Shown here one piece after another: positions 24,444 through 31,610 of a DNA stretch of 31,610 nt. Numbering within the stretch: position 1 is the stretch's first letter; each line of letters starts with the position of its first letter. Position numbers and translations under genes: made by a program. The stretch covers positions 1 to 31,610 of the forward strand of contig CAZFBS010000038.1 of the NCBI GenBank assembly GCA_964517265.1. Direction: 5' to 3'. Source of the DNA: REEP01 sp964517265. Lineage in GTDB: Bacteria > Pseudomonadota > Alphaproteobacteria > Rhodospirillales > Defluviicoccaceae. The notes under the pieces are model-generated. The model was not told where the DNA came from. It was given only the letters and a program-made list of their open reading frames with translations, and ran no database searches.

Positions 24444-25037
24444 ATGGACGTGAAGACGCTGTGCCTCGGTGTGTTGATGCTGGGCGATGCCAGCGGCTAC
24501 GAGATCAAGAAGCACTTCGAGGAAGGGCCGTTTGCTCACTTCCACGCGGCCGGCTTCGGTTCGATCTATCCGGCGTTGAGCGCGATGAGAACCGAAGGCT
24601 TGGTGACCTGCGTCGAAATGGAGCAGAACGGCCGTCCCGACAAGAAGGTCTACAGCATCACCGACAAGGGACGTCAGGCGTTGCGGCGGGAACTGCACCG
24701 CGCGCCATCTGCCGACACCTTCCGCTCCGAAGCCATCTTCATGATGTTTTTTGGCGACCTGCTCGATCGGGACCACCTGCGCGATGTGTACACCGATTAC
24801 CTGAGGCGCTACCGCACTCGGATCGAGCGGATGGAGCAGCAGGACATGGCGCGATGCGGTGCTGGGCGCCGCTTCGTCCACGGCCTCGGTCTTGCCGTCT
24901 ATCACGCCAGCGCCGCCTACCTTGAGGAAAACGAGGCGCTGTTGTTTGCATCTGCCGAGCACGAGCCCGAGTCTCGGGAACGTCTGCCGGACGATGATGC
25001 CGCCAAACAGCCGGCAACTGAGTGGACCCCGTCTTGA
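24444..25037 (+). CDS. PadR family transcriptional regulator
   Basis: A 197-aa repressor with the PadR winged helix at residues 1-85. It starts with LCLGVLMLGDASGYEIKKHFEEGPF in segments, then GSIYPALSAMRTEGLVTC (recognition helix) and the wing with RPDKKVYSITDKGRQAL. The rest (about 90-165) is the helical C-terminal dimer region of the longer PadR members, and an acidic tail follows. It lies directly before an RND efflux pair in the same direction, so it most likely controls that pump. The ligand is unknown. Confidence 0.9.
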   Translation: MDVKTLCLGVLMLGDASGYEIKKHFEEGPFAHFHAAGFGSIYPALSAMRTEGLVTCVEMEQNGRPDKKVYSITDKGRQALRRELHRAPSADTFRSEAIFMMFFGDLLDRDHLRDVYTDYLRRYRTRIERMEQQDMARCGAGRRFVHGLGLAVYHASAAYLEENEALLFASAEHEPESRERLPDDDAAKQPATEWTPS

Positions 25038-25051
25038 GGATCAAAACCACC

Positions 25052-26233
25052 GTGAAACGCTCGTATCTCATCGCCGGCACCCTCGCCGCCGTGGTTTGTG
25101 CATGGCTGGCGACCGGCCTGTTTCTCAGCGATGACGGAGAGCCGGACGCACCTCCCTCCGAGGCGATGGAATCGGCCATGCCGGCCGTACAGGTGGCAGA
25201 CATGGTGGCCAGCGTCCATCAAAGGCGCCTTGCCCTCTTCGGTCGAACCGAGGCGCAGCGAAAGGTCCAGGTCCGCGCTGAGACATCGGGACAGGTTGTC
25301 GAGAAGGTTGCCGAGAAGGGACAGTTCGTGAAGACAGGCGACGTGCTGATCCGTCTCGATATGGAAGACCGGGCCGCGAGGCTGCGGGAAGCGGAAGCCT
25401 CGATCGAGCAATGGCAAGCGAAGGCACGGGCCTCGGCCTCCCTCGCTCAGTCCGGATTTGCGGCTGCACTTCAAAGCGCAGAGGATCAGGCCGCGCTTGA
25501 AGCCGCCCGAGCGCGGCTCGAGGCAGTTCGGCTGGAGATCGCCCGCACGGACATTCGCGCCCCCTTTGATGGAGTCGTCGACGACATCATTGTCGAGAAG
25601 GGGGACTACATCGATGCCTTGGATGACGTCGCGCTCGTTGTCGATCTTGATCCCATCAAGGTCATCGCTCAGGTCTCCGAGCAGAACGCGGGCGGCGTCC
25701 GCATTGGCGATGAAGCCGCCGTTCGCTTGATCACCGGCACCGCGACCCGCGGCACCATCAGCTACCTCGCCCGAACCGGCGATCCGGCCACCCGCACGTT
25801 CCGGATCGAGGTTCTCGTTGAGAATCCCGGCTTGACGATTGCCGAGGGATTGACAGCGGAGCTGGCATTGCCGGTCGGCCAGGCGCTCGCTCATCGGATA
25901 TCACCCGCGATCCTCACGCTGGACGACGCAGGCGTGGTGGGCGTCAAGCTCGTCGACGCCGAAGATCACGTTGCCTTCGCTCCCGTCACCATCATCGACG
26001 ACACCCCGGAAGGCATGTGGATCACCGGCTTGCCCGAGCGATCGCGCGTGATCACGGTCGGCCAGGAGTTCGTGCGCGAGGGGCAACGGGTCCGCGCCGT
26101 GCTCGGCACTACGCGAACGCCGGCCATTGGCGGTCCGGGCACCAATGCGAATTCCGGCGCAGAGATGAGTGCGGCACCCGCAGTGGTTCCCGAAACGGCC
26201 CCACGAACCACCGAACGCGGGAGCGCGTTGTAA
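25052..26233 (+). CDS. RND efflux periplasmic adaptor (membrane fusion protein)
   Basis: A 393-aa adaptor, anchored by an N-terminal membrane segment (about residues 5-25), linking the inner-membrane pump to an outer-membrane channel. It shows the two half-lipoyl motifs (about residues 72-103, ETSGQVVEKVAEKGQFVKTG; and RTDIRAPFDGVVDDII after the hairpin in the form ARTDIRAPFDG), with a helical hairpin rich in Ala/Glu between them, and a beta-barrel domain after that. The GTG at 25052 is chosen because GAGGA (25036-25040) lies 11 bases upstream and the protein then starts with a short basic segment before the membrane helix. A GTG at 25022 would add ten residues and overlap padR. Its stop overlaps the pump start (TAATG). 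Confidence 0.87.
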   Translation: MKRSYLIAGTLAAVVCAWLATGLFLSDDGEPDAPPSEAMESAMPAVQVADMVASVHQRRLALFGRTEAQRKVQVRAETSGQVVEKVAEKGQFVKTGDVLIRLDMEDRAARLREAEASIEQWQAKARASASLAQSGFAAALQSAEDQAALEAARARLEAVRLEIARTDIRAPFDGVVDDIIVEKGDYIDALDDVALVVDLDPIKVIAQVSEQNAGGVRIGDEAAVRLITGTATRGTISYLARTGDPATRTFRIEVLVENPGLTIAEGLTAELALPVGQALAHRISPAILTLDDAGVVGVKLVDAEDHVAFAPVTIIDDTPEGMWITGLPERSRVITVGQEFVREGQRVRAVLGTTRTPAIGGPGTNANSGAEMSAAPAVVPETAPRTTERGSAL

Positions 26234-29200
26234 TGTCACTGGTCGATGCGGCGATCAACCGCTCGCGCACCGTCGTCGCCATCCTGGTGTTGATCCTGCT
26301 GACCGGAACCATCGCGTTCATCGAAATTCCCAAGGAGTCCGAGCCGGACATTAATATTCCGATTATTTACGTCTCGCTCCATCACGACGGTATTTCCCCC
26401 GAGGATGCCGAGCGCCTGCTGATCCGCCCGATGGAGCTGGAACTTCGCGCCATCGAAGGTGTCAAGGAAATGCGGGCGCGCGGCTTCGAAGGGGGCGCCT
26501 ATATCGTGCTCGAGTTCGATGCCGGCTTCGACGCGGATCAAGCCCTGCTCGATGTCCGCGAGGAGGTCGATCAGGCAAAAGCGGAGTTGCCCGAGGAGAC
26601 CGACGAGCCCTCGGTCAGCGAGGTCAACTTCAGCCTGTTTCCGGTCGTCGTGGTCGCGTTGGCAGGCGATCTCCCGGAGCGTACCCTGCTCCGCTTGGCG
26701 CGTGATCTGCGCGATGAAATCAGGTCGATTACCAGCGTGCTCGACGTCGAGATCGCCGGCGAGCGGGAAGAGCAGGTCGAAATCCTGATCGACCCCTTCA
26801 TCGTGGAGAGCTACGGCTTCACCGCCCAAGAAGCGTTCGAAATCGTTCGCAACAACAACCTGTTGATTGCCGCGGGCGCGCAGGATACCGGCCAGGGCCG
26901 TTTCTCGGTCAAGGTTCCGGGACTGCTCGAGACGGCCTCCGATATCCGCAACCTGCCGGTCAAGGTCGGCGGCGATGCAGTGGTCACGGTGGCGGACATC
27001 GGCGAGGTGCGCCGCTCGTTTGTGGATGCCGAGGGTTTTGCCCGGATCAATGGCCGCTCGGCGATTGCTCTGGAGGTCACCAAGCGCACCGGAGAAAACC
27101 TGATCGAGACCGTCGAAAAGGTCCGCGCCGTTGTCGCCGCCGAACGGGCGGCGTGGCCGGAGGGACTGCAGGAAGCCATCCACATCGCGTTGCTTCAGGA
27201 CAAATCCACGCATATCCGCACGATGCTGAGCGATCTGCAAAACAGTGTCGTGTTCGCTGTTCTCCTGGTGATGATCGTGATTGTCGCGGCCCTCGGTGTG
27301 CGCTCGGCCGCATTGGTCGGTATTGCGATCCCCGGCTCCTTCCTCGCCGGTATCCTGGTGCTGACGGCGCTTGGCTTGACCATCAACATTGTCGTGCTGT
27401 TCGCCTTGATCCTGGCGGTGGGGATGCTGGTAGATGGCGCCATCGTCGTCGCCGAACTGGCCGATCGCAAGATGATCGAGGGCGATCCGCCGGCTCGCGC
27501 CTATGCGCTGGCCGCCAAACGGATGGCATGGCCGGTGATCGCCTCGACCGCGACCACGCTCGCCGCCTTTCTGCCGCTGCTGTTCTGGCCCGGCGTTGTC
27601 GGCGAATTCATGAAGTATCTGCCGATCACTTTGTTGGCCACGCTCACCGCATCACTGGCGATGGCTTTGGTGTTCGTACCCACGCTCGGCGCGCTGATCG
27701 GCCGCCCGGGCGTGGCGGACGCGAAAACGATGAAAAGCCTCGCCGGCAGCGAAGAAGGCGATATTGCCGATGTCGGCGGGTGGACTGGCCGCTATGTTTC
27801 GATTCTCCGTGTTGCGCTTCGCCATCCCGGCAAGATCGTGATCACAGCCGTCGTCATGCTGATCGGCGTACAGGTCGTTTACGCGAATTTCGGCAAAGGG
27901 ATCGAATTCTTCCCGGAGGTCGAGCCGGAGATCGCCAAGCTTCAGGTCCGCGCCCGCGGCAATCTCTCCACCTATGAGAAGGATGCGCTGATCAAGGACG
28001 TGGAAAGCCGCATTCTTGAGATGACCGAGATCGAAACCGTCTACGCCCGCACCGGAACGCCGGAGCGCAGCGAGGAGGCGGAGGACATCATCGGAACGAT
28101 CACCCTGGAGTTCATCGACTGGGAAAATCGCCGCCCGGCGCGGGAGATCCTCGCGGAGATCAAGTCGCGCACTGCGGAAATTGCCGGCATCTTCGTCGAC
28201 CCTCGCGAGGAAGAAGCCGGCCCGCCGGTTGGCAAACCGGTGCAGATCGAACTGGCATCGCGCCTCCCCGAACTGCTGGTGCCGGCGGTCGAGACGGTTC
28301 TCGTCGGGCTCGCCGAGATCGGTGGCTTTGAGAACATCGAAGATAGCCGGCCGTTGCCGGGCATCGACTGGGAGGTATCGATCGACCGGGCCCAGGCCGC
28401 CAAGTTCGGGGTCGACGCCCAGGCCCTCGGCAGCACCGTGCAGATGGTGACGACCGGGATCAAAGTCGACGGCATCCGCCCGGACGATGTTGACGACGAG
28501 ATCGACATCCGCATCCGCTATCCGCAGCAGTATCGCACCATCGACAAGCTTGATCAGATCCGTGTCAACACGGAGATGGGACCGGTGCCCGTAAGCAATT
28601 TCGTCACGCTTGCACCACAGCCGCGGCTCGGCATGGTCGAGCGCACCAACAGCCGGCGGGTAATGACGATCAAGGCCGATGTCGCCGCCGGGGTGCTTGC
28701 CGACACCAAAGTCAGGGAGATTCAGGCATGGCTTGCTGGCGCCAACCTGGACGACCGAATTCAGATTGCATTCAAGGGCGAGGACGAAGAGCAGAACGAG
28801 GCCCGCGCTTTTCTCACCAAGGCCTTCGGCATCGCCATCTTCTTGATGGCGATCATCCTCGTCACGCAGTTCAACAGCTTTTATTCGGCCTTTCTGATTC
28901 TCTCGGCGGTGGTGATGTCGACCATCGGCGTCTTTATCGGACTCCTGCTGACCGGACAGCCGTTCGGCATCGTGATGGGCGGCATCGGCGTGATCGCCCT
29001 CGCCGGTATCGTCGTCAACAACAACATCGTACTGATCGACACGTTCGACCGGTTGGTGAAGACAACCAAGTCGCCCCTGGACGCGATCCTCCGTACCGGG
29101 GCACAGCGCCTGCGGCCGGTGGCGCTGACGACGATCACAACCATCCTGGGGCTGCTGCCGCTGGTCTTTCGGGTCAACATCGACTTCATCGCCCGCCATG

Positions 29201-29406
29201 TCAGCGTCGGCGCGCCGGCAACGCAGTGGTGGACGCAGTTGGCAACGGCGATCGTCTTCGGCCTTGCCTTCTCGACGGTGCTGACCCTGATCGTGACACC
29301 GTGCGCTCTGATGCTCCGCGCGAATATTCGAGAATGGCGGGAGCGACGGCGGGAGGTCGAGGTCAGCGTGATGCCGCCACCGGCCTATGATCGCGCGGCA
29401 GAGTAG
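26233..29406 (+). CDS. RND family efflux transporter (inner-membrane pump)
   Basis: A 1057-aa proton-driven pump of the resistance-nodulation-division superfamily (AcrB/MMPL-like HAE type). One membrane helix is near the N-terminus, then a large periplasmic loop, five more helices at about residues 335-530, a second loop, and the final helices at about 860-1030. In TM4 the GMLVDGAIVVAE motif (from residue 397) keeps the first aspartate (D401), while the position of AcrB D408 is glycine. In the second half, GIVVNNNIVLID stands where AcrB has K940. Both variants are common outside the AcrB subgroup, so the proton path is probably arranged differently. The gene overlaps the adaptor stop by one base. 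No outer-membrane factor gene is present here; a TolC-type channel must come from elsewhere. The substrate is unknown. Confidence 0.94.
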   Translation: MSLVDAAINRSRTVVAILVLILLTGTIAFIEIPKESEPDINIPIIYVSLHHDGISPEDAERLLIRPMELELRAIEGVKEMRARGFEGGAYIVLEFDAGFDADQALLDVREEVDQAKAELPEETDEPSVSEVNFSLFPVVVVALAGDLPERTLLRLARDLRDEIRSITSVLDVEIAGEREEQVEILIDPFIVESYGFTAQEAFEIVRNNNLLIAAGAQDTGQGRFSVKVPGLLETASDIRNLPVKVGGDAVVTVADIGEVRRSFVDAEGFARINGRSAIALEVTKRTGENLIETVEKVRAVVAAERAAWPEGLQEAIHIALLQDKSTHIRTMLSDLQNSVVFAVLLVMIVIVAALGVRSAALVGIAIPGSFLAGILVLTALGLTINIVVLFALILAVGMLVDGAIVVAELADRKMIEGDPPARAYALAAKRMAWPVIASTATTLAAFLPLLFWPGVVGEFMKYLPITLLATLTASLAMALVFVPTLGALIGRPGVADAKTMKSLAGSEEGDIADVGGWTGRYVSILRVALRHPGKIVITAVVMLIGVQVVYANFGKGIEFFPEVEPEIAKLQVRARGNLSTYEKDALIKDVESRILEMTEIETVYARTGTPERSEEAEDIIGTITLEFIDWENRRPAREILAEIKSRTAEIAGIFVDPREEEAGPPVGKPVQIELASRLPELLVPAVETVLVGLAEIGGFENIEDSRPLPGIDWEVSIDRAQAAKFGVDAQALGSTVQMVTTGIKVDGIRPDDVDDEIDIRIRYPQQYRTIDKLDQIRVNTEMGPVPVSNFVTLAPQPRLGMVERTNSRRVMTIKADVAAGVLADTKVREIQAWLAGANLDDRIQIAFKGEDEEQNEARAFLTKAFGIAIFLMAIILVTQFNSFYSAFLILSAVVMSTIGVFIGLLLTGQPFGIVMGGIGVIALAGIVVNNNIVLIDTFDRLVKTTKSPLDAILRTGAQRLRPVALTTITTILGLLPLVFRVNIDFIARHVSVGAPATQWWTQLATAIVFGLAFSTVLTLIVTPCALMLRANIREWRERRREVEVSVMPPPAYDRAAE

Positions 29407-29583
29407 CGGGACGTTCTGTGCGGATGTTCCCTAATGATGAGCCTCGTCAGATCCCGTGGCGACCCGCTCGAAGGCTCTGCTGGCCAGCCCACCCCTGCGC
29501 TGTCCCTGGCGCAAAGTCGGCGGCGGGACAGGAGCGGCGGATACCGACGACCCTCAGCGCCCCTCCAATTGGGTTTGCGCTCG

Positions 29584-30669
29584 TTAACGCAGAATGTAGT
29601 CCGGGCAATCCGCGGGCAACGCGGCCACTACATCATTAAACTCGATGGAGTATTTGACGTACCAATAGTCAATCATACCATCGTCGTCTTGGTCTCGTTC
29701 TTCCCTGATCAGGTTGCCCTTCCTGTCGTACTCGTAGGAGGAAACACTCCGCTGATCGATAATGCCATCAGCATAATAATCTTCTTCACGAATCTCGCTG
29801 ATTAGGTTGCCCCTCTTGTCGTAGGTGTTCTGCAACGACAAGCGCTGGTCGATGTTTCCGTCTGCGCCCGAGTCGGATTCATGGACCGAGCGGATCTGGT
29901 TGCCCTTCTTGTCGTAGACGTACAACGATACCAGCCGGTAGTCGAGGAGTCCATCCACACCCGCGTCGGATTCTTGCACCGAGTTGATCAAGTTACCCTT
30001 CTTGTCATAGACGTATTGCGACAACTCTCGATTATCTATGACTCCATCCCCGCCATAGTCGATTTCAGAAACCGTGCCGATCGGGTTGCCCTTCCTGTCG
30101 TAGACGTACTGCGCCCAGATCTGTTCGTCGACAATACCGTCACCGTCCCAGTCATTTTCAGAGACCGCACTGGTCTGGCGGCCCTTCTTGTCATAGCCAT
30201 ACTGCGACCATAACCGCTGGTCAGTCATTCCATCCACGCCATCATCTCTTTCATAAATGGCGCTGATTGAGTTGCCCTTGCTGTCGTATCGATACTGAGC
30301 CGACGATCTGGAGTTTATGGTCCCGTCTGCGCCAGAGTCGTCTTCAGAAACAACCCTGATCAGGTGAGTCTTCCTGTCGTAAGTGTACCAAGAAAGGCCT
30401 CTATCATCGATGGTACCATCCGCATCGGAGTCGTAGTCACGGCTTTCGCGGATGAGGTTACCCTTCTTGTCATACTTGTAATAATATGAAATCCGCTCAT
30501 CGATTGCGCTGTCTGCACCAAAATCATCTTCACGGACAGCGCTGATTTGATTGCCCTTGTTGTCATAACACGTCTTCAACGACATTCGATAATCGATAGC
30601 TCCGTCATCATCCCTATCATATTCATAAATTCCGATGTATTGTGTGCCCTTATTGTTTTTCTTATACAT
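29584..30669 (-). CDS. Tandem-repeat protein with YD-type and EF-hand-like motifs
   Basis: A 361-aa protein built of eleven repeats of 31 residues (the first and last incomplete). Each has two parts: Y-x-Y-D-x-K-G-N-x-I, resembling the YD/RHS repeat, and an acidic loop D-x-[DG]-x-D-G-x-I-D-x-R, resembling an EF-hand or thrombospondin-type Ca-binding loop. The best loop is DSDADGTIDDR in the third repeat; others have Gly at the third position, so metal binding may be weaker there. No signal peptide or membrane helix is seen. The end (about residues 342-361) is not repetitive and has one cysteine (PADCPDY). The ATG at 30669 follows AGGAG by seven bases; a GTG at 30693 would be longer, without support. 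Base composition is more AT-rich than in the genes to the left. Repeats of this kind occur in uncharacterised proteins of several phyla; I know no defined function. Confidence 0.8.
   Translation of the reverse strand: MYKKNNKGTQYIGIYEYDRDDDGAIDYRMSLKTCYDNKGNQISAVREDDFGADSAIDERISYYYKYDKKGNLIRESRDYDSDADGTIDDRGLSWYTYDRKTHLIRVVSEDDSGADGTINSRSSAQYRYDSKGNSISAIYERDDGVDGMTDQRLWSQYGYDKKGRQTSAVSENDWDGDGIVDEQIWAQYVYDRKGNPIGTVSEIDYGGDGVIDNRELSQYVYDKKGNLINSVQESDAGVDGLLDYRLVSLYVYDKKGNQIRSVHESDSGADGNIDQRLSLQNTYDKRGNLISEIREEDYYADGIIDQRSVSSYEYDRKGNLIREERDQDDDGMIDYWYVKYSIEFNDVVAALPADCPDYILR
29647..30666 (-). repeat. Eleven-unit, 93-bp coding repeat array
   Basis: The period is 31 codons. The amino-acid pattern is well conserved while codons vary, which suggests old repeats maintained by selection rather than a recent amplification. 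Repeat starts are at residues 33, 64, 95, 126, 157, 188, 219, 250, 281 and 312 of the protein, with a partial first unit before. Confidence 0.85.
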
Positions 30670-31417
30670 TATTCTCTCCTCATTACACGACACTCGCCGA
30701 TTTCTACAGCGTAGCTCTGCTGACCGATACAGAAAAAGAAGGTTTAGGATTCAATCAAACAATAAAACAGTCAAGTCATTGAAATCCACTAGGAATTAGA
30801 TTTTATTTTTTTTCTTTTATACATAATGTAAAAAGAAATTAACCGTCGACAGATTTTCCTACATCAACATAGTATTTCTTAACTGTGCCTATCAAGTTAC
30901 CTCTGTTGTTATAAGCGGCACACTACGTCTCTCGGCACATACTCTAATAGTATTTTTTAATTTCATCCTGGGAAAATGTCTCGCTTTCACTCGCAGCGCC
31001 CGTCCTACTCTACTGAGATTATTCTCTGCACACCACCCAAAATGGCCTGTCTATTTCTATGCAACAACGTCTGCCGCTCATATTGCTCGGCGCTATATGC
31101 AAGATTATATAGATGTTCTTCAACTAGCACAAGGTGGGTGCAAATATTTATATTAGTGGTGTCGTTAATGATATTAATAATCATTCAGCGAATAGTTCGC
31201 TGGGAACCAATCCTCAGCCGGGGTAGCGATGCATGCTTTCCCCTCACAAAATCCGAAGCCTTGCACCTTGATAAGCCAACTGTACCTGAAGTAGGCGCAA
31301 CTGGTACATGTATCGTCCTCTATTCGGGGCCCGCCCCATGGATTGAATACCTTTCGTCGGTAGTAGAGCAATATCCAGTGAGGTCATCTGCAGTATGCGG
31401 CGCGCCTTCCGAAAGAG
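30670..31417. other. AT-rich region without a convincing gene
   Basis: This stretch of about 750 bases is clearly richer in A and T than the rest of the window and rich in stop codons. It holds one orphan repeat remnant (30839-30922, minus) and a short palindrome (31186-31202, CAGCGAA-TAG-TTCGCTG). A 65-codon minus frame (31174-31371) has several cysteines (CTSCAYF, GFCEGKAC) but only a TTG start and no ribosome site. The plus frame 30976-31449 lacks family features. I regard the region as decayed or non-coding. Confidence 0.5.
30839..30922 (-). pseudogene. Orphan repeat unit related to the tandem-repeat protein
   Basis: Between two stop codons, the minus strand reads a single unit whose core YNNRGNLIGTV lines up with YDRKGNPIGTV of the seventh repeat of the neighbouring protein, and whose end (SVD) falls on the I-D of the acidic loop. 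No start codon is seen. It looks like the last piece of a lost paralogue. Confidence 0.55.
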
Positions 31418-31576
31418 TCAGGCCCCCTGCATGCCGGGTTCCGCGGTAGTGTGAACCAAAATCTCGTCGATGCGGCGCCTGTCCATGCCCACCACCTCCA
31501 AGCGGAAACCATCATGCTGAAAAGCTTCGCCTACCGTTGGCACATGACCGATATTGGGACTATCGATAATTTCGTG
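31418..31576 (-). pseudogene. C-terminal remnant of a CNNM/CorC-type transporter protein
   Basis: The minus strand encodes a 52-residue end of a hemolysin/CNNM family membrane protein: GHVPTVGEAFQHDGFRLEVV and MDRRRIDEILV are the signature of the CorC/HlyC transporter-associated domain, always found at the C-terminus. Upstream of residue H1 the frame meets TGA (31577-31579), and the expected preceding part of the domain, as well as the CBS pair, is not readable in the remaining 31 bases. The sequence before GHVP (EIIDSPNI) does not look like the family. So this is either a truncated remnant with a junction near 31555 or a frame break, with the main part outside the window. Confidence 0.68.
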
Positions 31577-31610
31577 TCAGGTCGGTCATGATGAGAGCAA
31601 AGGAGCTCAA

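Noticed and set aside
27652..29199. Long open frame (515 codons) opposite to the RND pump gene
   Set aside because: It is a mirror of the pump's codon bias in GC-rich DNA. Its translation is full of His/Asp/Arg without domains, and the sense strand is a complete RND pump.
31174..31371. Cys-rich 65-codon minus-strand frame
   Set aside because: The spacing of cysteines is reminiscent of small zinc-binding proteins, but the start is TTG without ribosome site and the frame opens only three codons earlier. Not enough support for a gene.
30976..31449. Open frame of 157 codons on the plus strand
   Set aside because: It has no ribosome site and mixed, Cys- and Ser-rich sequence without family features, and it runs over the CNNM remnant on the other strand.

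Overview
This GC-rich window most likely comes from an alphaproteobacterium, probably of the Rhodospirillales. The main reason is the flbT-flaF pair directly behind a flagellin gene, an arrangement known from Alphaproteobacteria. Sigma-54 (-24/-12) promoters in front of flagellar genes also fit. The species cannot be named from the sequence alone.

Layout. (1) 1-4124: a ferric-iron ABC importer (binding protein, fused permease, ATPase) behind a Fur-box-like sequence. (2) 4346-20270: a large flagellar block, with a hook-like gene (flgE1), an embedded minus-strand membrane protein of unknown function, flgI, a flgJ-type rod-binding gene, a flgN-like chaperone, flgK, flgL, flagellin, flbT and flaF. 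A minus-strand group follows (flaG-like, a second flbT paralogue, an unknown 89-aa protein), then fliK-flgD-flgE2, closed by a clear rho-independent terminator. Three near-perfect sigma-54 promoters precede flgE1, flgI and fliK. The flagellin gene has none, but it has a hairpin in its leader. (3) 20409-24443: small housekeeping and accessory genes. These are a short-chain dehydrogenase wrecked by an internal deletion, a minus-strand set of DUF2177, class II aldolase and flavodoxin genes, ribosome-rescue factor arfB, and a Crp/Fnr regulator with a small DUF2892 membrane protein. (4) 24444-29406: a PadR repressor and an RND efflux pair in one operon. (5) 29407-31610: an AT-richer, decayed-looking right end. 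It holds a protein made almost entirely of eleven 31-residue repeats that combine a YD-type motif with an EF-hand-like acidic loop, one orphan remnant of the same repeat upstream of it, and a C-terminal scrap of a CNNM/CorC-type transporter cut off by a stop codon.

How it works together. The flagellar genes cover the P-ring, rod-binding protein, hook cap (flgD), hook and hook-length control, hook-filament junction, filament, and post-transcriptional control of flagellin (FlbT/FlaF). The three sigma-54 promoters suggest middle or late flagellar transcription units under one enhancer-dependent programme, while flagellin would be controlled separately, partly at the mRNA level. The iron importer and the PadR-RND unit look like self-contained, locally regulated operons. 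The parts that are hardest to explain are the second FlbT group and the repeat-protein locus.
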